Assembly (NCBI GenBank): GCA_964599915.1
Contig: CAZRHR010000027.1
Location: 1-30,905, forward strand
Origin: CAZRHR01 sp964599915
GTDB taxonomy: Bacteria; Bacteroidota; Bacteroidia; CAIKAF01
Length of the DNA: 30,905 nucleotides
Direction: 5' to 3'
Below, piece after piece: positions 28,909 to 30,905 of the stretch. A model generated the notes under the pieces. That model was not told where the DNA came from. It ran no database searches and saw nothing but the letters and a program-made list of their open reading frames with translations. Each line of letters starts with the position of its first letter. Position 1 is the stretch's first letter. The position numbers and the translations under genes are program-made.

Positions 28909-30905
28909 ATGCAGCCCAATGCATTCACTCATTTAGCCCAAGAAGCGATCCAAGAGGCCGCCCAAGAAGTCATACAGCGTGGTCAACAAATTATTGCTCC
29001 CGCCCACCTTCTTTTCGGTATGCTAAAAGCCGACAAGGAGGTCATTCCTTATTTTTTCCAGAAAGCTGGTTTTCATGTTTCACAGGCTGAAATCTGGCTC
29101 GAAAAGCAATTGCAGTCCTATGCCAAGGTCTCAGGCGGCCAACCTTATCCTTCGCAGGAAACCAATGCCATTTTTCAAGAGGCCCAGAAGCTAATGAAGA
29201 CATGGCAAGACGATTATGTCGCTTTGGAACACCTTTTAGCCGCTTTTTCCGAATCCCCTGATCCCACAGGTCGGTGGCTGAAAGAAAAAGGCCTCACAGC
29301 CGGTAAAATCAAAGAATGGGCACTTGCCCTTCGCGGCGGTCGTAAAGTGTCCGATCAAGGCGCTGAAGGTACCTACAATGCTTTAGCCAAATACGCCAAA
29401 AACCTTAATGACTTGGCGCGTTCAGGTAAATTAGATCCTGTGATTGGCCGCGATGAAGAAATCCGCAGGGTGCTGCACATCCTTAGTCGCAGAACCAAAA
29501 ACAACCCCATGCTCATTGGGGAACCCGGCGTTGGAAAAACGGCCATTGCCGAAGGACTTGCCCACCGCATCATCAAAGGAGATATACCGGAAAACTTACG
29601 CTCGAAAACCATTTTTTCTTTGGACATGGGCTTGCTTATTGCCGGTGCCAAGTACAAAGGTGAATTTGAAGAAAGGCTAAAATCTGTCATTCGCGAAGTG
29701 CAGGATGCAGATGGAGAAATCATTCTTTTTATAGATGAAATTCATACCCTGGTGGGAGCCGGCGGGGGACAAGGGGCCATGGATGCTGCCAACATTTTAA
29801 AACCTGCCTTAGCACGTGGGGAACTCAGGGCCATTGGTGCCACAACACTGGCCGAATACCAGAAATATTTTGAAGCCGATAAAGCCCTTGAACGTCGTTT
29901 TCAAAAAGTAATGGTAGAGGAACCGGATACAGAAGACGCCATCTCTATTTTGCGAGGCATCAAAGAAAAATATGAAACCCACCATAAGGTTCGCATTAAA
30001 GACGATGCCATCATTGCGGCCGTGGAGTTATCTCAACGCTACATTACAGACCGCTTTCTGCCCGATAAAGCCATTGACCTCATTGATGAGGCCGCCGCTC
30101 GACTTCGCATGGAAATTAACTCCAAACCGGAAGAAATGGAGGTGATTGAGCGCCGAATTATGCAGTTGGAAATTGAAAAAGAGGCCATTAAAAGAGAAAA
30201 TGATGCGCCTAAACTTGAAAAAATCCAAGAAGAACTGGGTGGACTTCAAGAGGAGTTTTCTCAACTTAAAGCCCGGTGGCAACAGGAAAAGGATAGGGTA
30301 GAGGCCATTCAAAAAATCAAAGCCGACATGGAATCGCTCAAATTTGAAGCGGAACAAGCCGAGCGATCCGGGGATTATGGAAAAGTGGCGGAAATTAGAT
30401 ATGGCCGGCTCGCAGAGAAGGAAAAGGCCTTAGATATGGCGCAGAAAGAACTGGCCATGTCGCAGCATGGCAATGCCATGATTAAGGAGGAAGTGGACGC
30501 AGAGGATATTGCAGAAACGGTGGCCCGTTGGACGGGCATTCCTGTGGCACGCATGCTCCAAAGTGAAAGGGAAAAACTTCTGCACATGGAGGAAGAACTG
30601 CATAAACGGGTCATCGGCCAGGAAGAAGCCATTCAAGCCATTGCAGATGCGGTGCGTAGAAACCGAGCTGGTTTACAAGACCCCAAAAGACCCATTGGTT
30701 CCTTTATTTTCCTTGGTTCTACAGGTGTGGGAAAAACGGAATTGGCCAAAGCACTTGCCGATTATTTGTTCAACAATGAACAGGCCATCACACGGATAGA
30801 CATGAGTGAATACCAAGAAAAACACGCTGTGTCTAGGTTGGTCGGTGCGCCTCCCGGCTACGTGGGTTACGATGAAGGCGGTCAATTGACCGAAGCCGTG
30901 CGAAG
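28909..30905 (+). CDS. clpB: ATP-dependent disaggregase ClpB (5' part)
   Basis: The first 665 codons of ClpB, the Hsp100 chaperone that works with DnaK to pull proteins out of aggregates; the frame runs off the window end. The N-terminal Clp repeat domain begins at MQPNAFTHLAQEAIQEAAQE (PAHLLFGML about 31-39). Nucleotide domain 1 has Walker A GEPGVGKT at 204-211, ILFIDEIHTLVGAGGG and ALARGELRAIGATT. The coiled-coil middle domain (about 405-530; ERRIMQLEIEKEAIKREN) distinguishes ClpB from ClpA and ClpC. Nucleotide domain 2 shows GSTGVGKT at 603-610 and GAPPGYVGYDEGG near the edge. The ATG at 28909 fits the family N-terminus; no Shine-Dalgarno is seen. The 182-base upstream region shared with the divergent adhesin gene contains the motif cluster described separately. 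Confidence 0.96.
   Translation, partial: MQPNAFTHLAQEAIQEAAQEVIQRGQQIIAPAHLLFGMLKADKEVIPYFFQKAGFHVSQAEIWLEKQLQSYAKVSGGQPYPSQETNAIFQEAQKLMKTWQDDYVALEHLLAAFSESPDPTGRWLKEKGLTAGKIKEWALALRGGRKVSDQGAEGTYNALAKYAKNLNDLARSGKLDPVIGRDEEIRRVLHILSRRTKNNPMLIGEPGVGKTAIAEGLAHRIIKGDIPENLRSKTIFSLDMGLLIAGAKYKGEFEERLKSVIREVQDADGEIILFIDEIHTLVGAGGGQGAMDAANILKPALARGELRAIGATTLAEYQKYFEADKALERRFQKVMVEEPDTEDAISILRGIKEKYETHHKVRIKDDAIIAAVELSQRYITDRFLPDKAIDLIDEAAARLRMEINSKPEEMEVIERRIMQLEIEKEAIKRENDAPKLEKIQEELGGLQEEFSQLKARWQQEKDRVEAIQKIKADMESLKFEAEQAERSGDYGKVAEIRYGRLAEKEKALDMAQKELAMSQHGNAMIKEEVDAEDIAETVARWTGIPVARMLQSEREKLLHMEEELHKRVIGQEEAIQAIADAVRRNRAGLQDPKRPIGSFIFLGSTGVGKTELAKALADYLFNNEQAITRIDMSEYQEKHAVSRLVGAPPGYVGYDEGGQLTEAVR

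Noticed and set aside
28836..29090. Plus-strand frame of 84 codons at the clpB start
   Set aside because: It overlaps the clpB N-terminus in another frame and its translation matches nothing; clpB is in frame from 28909.
29373..30885. Several minus-strand and alternate frames within clpB
   Set aside because: They are shadows of the conserved clpB frame, with Ser/Phe-rich translations typical of antisense frames.

Overview
The window is chromosomal DNA from a member of the Bacteroidota; the order cannot be resolved by eye. The evidence is a protein with a type IX secretion (T9SS) type B sorting domain and SprB repeats, an ATP synthase epsilon subunit reduced to its N-terminal domain, a BshB1-type bacillithiol enzyme, almost no Shine-Dalgarno sequences, and several upstream matches to the Bacteroidota -7 promoter element TAnnTTTG. 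I saw no rRNA, tRNA, CRISPR array, insertion sequence or phage gene. Coding density is high and no gene-free stretch exceeds 300 bases; the longest, 28727-28908, is regulatory leader.

Layout. 1-1160 (+): 3' part of atpD, then atpC and a clear terminator. 1170-1694 (+): small membrane protein of unknown function. 1706-5021 (-): cytoplasmic M61 peptidase, then two small membrane proteins and a PabA/TrpG glutamine amidotransferase joined by 4-base ATGA overlaps. 5083-6471 (+): dihydrolipoamide dehydrogenase. 6481-14510 (+): a surface-polysaccharide block with asparagine synthase, GT4 glycosyltransferase, Wza-like exporter lipoprotein, Wzc-like tyrosine kinase with a (Tyr-Gly)10 tail, RfbC epimerase and a WecA/TagO-like initiating transferase. 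14485-20598 (+): lytic transglycosylase, uvrA, LOG-family protein, radC, bshB1. 20644-24121 (-): exonuclease-BRCT protein, thiolase, NlpC/P60 peptidase, LURP-one-like protein. 24149-28726 (-): a 1525-residue secreted SprB-repeat protein. 28909-end (+): 5' two-thirds of clpB.

How they work together. The WecA-like enzyme would load the first sugar phosphate on undecaprenyl phosphate, the GT4 enzyme would extend it, RfbC would supply a dTDP-deoxysugar, and Wza with Wzc would control chain length and export. No flippase, polymerase or kinase-directed phosphatase is visible, so the pathway must be completed elsewhere. The large adhesin would leave by T9SS, whose components are also elsewhere. The remaining genes are housekeeping: energy metabolism, DNA repair, thiol chemistry, proteostasis.

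The most distinctive signals are the near-perfect 77-residue register of the SprB array, the hexanucleotide-encoded Tyr-Gly tail of the kinase, and -7-like elements lying 3-4 bases before several start codons, which suggest leaderless transcripts.
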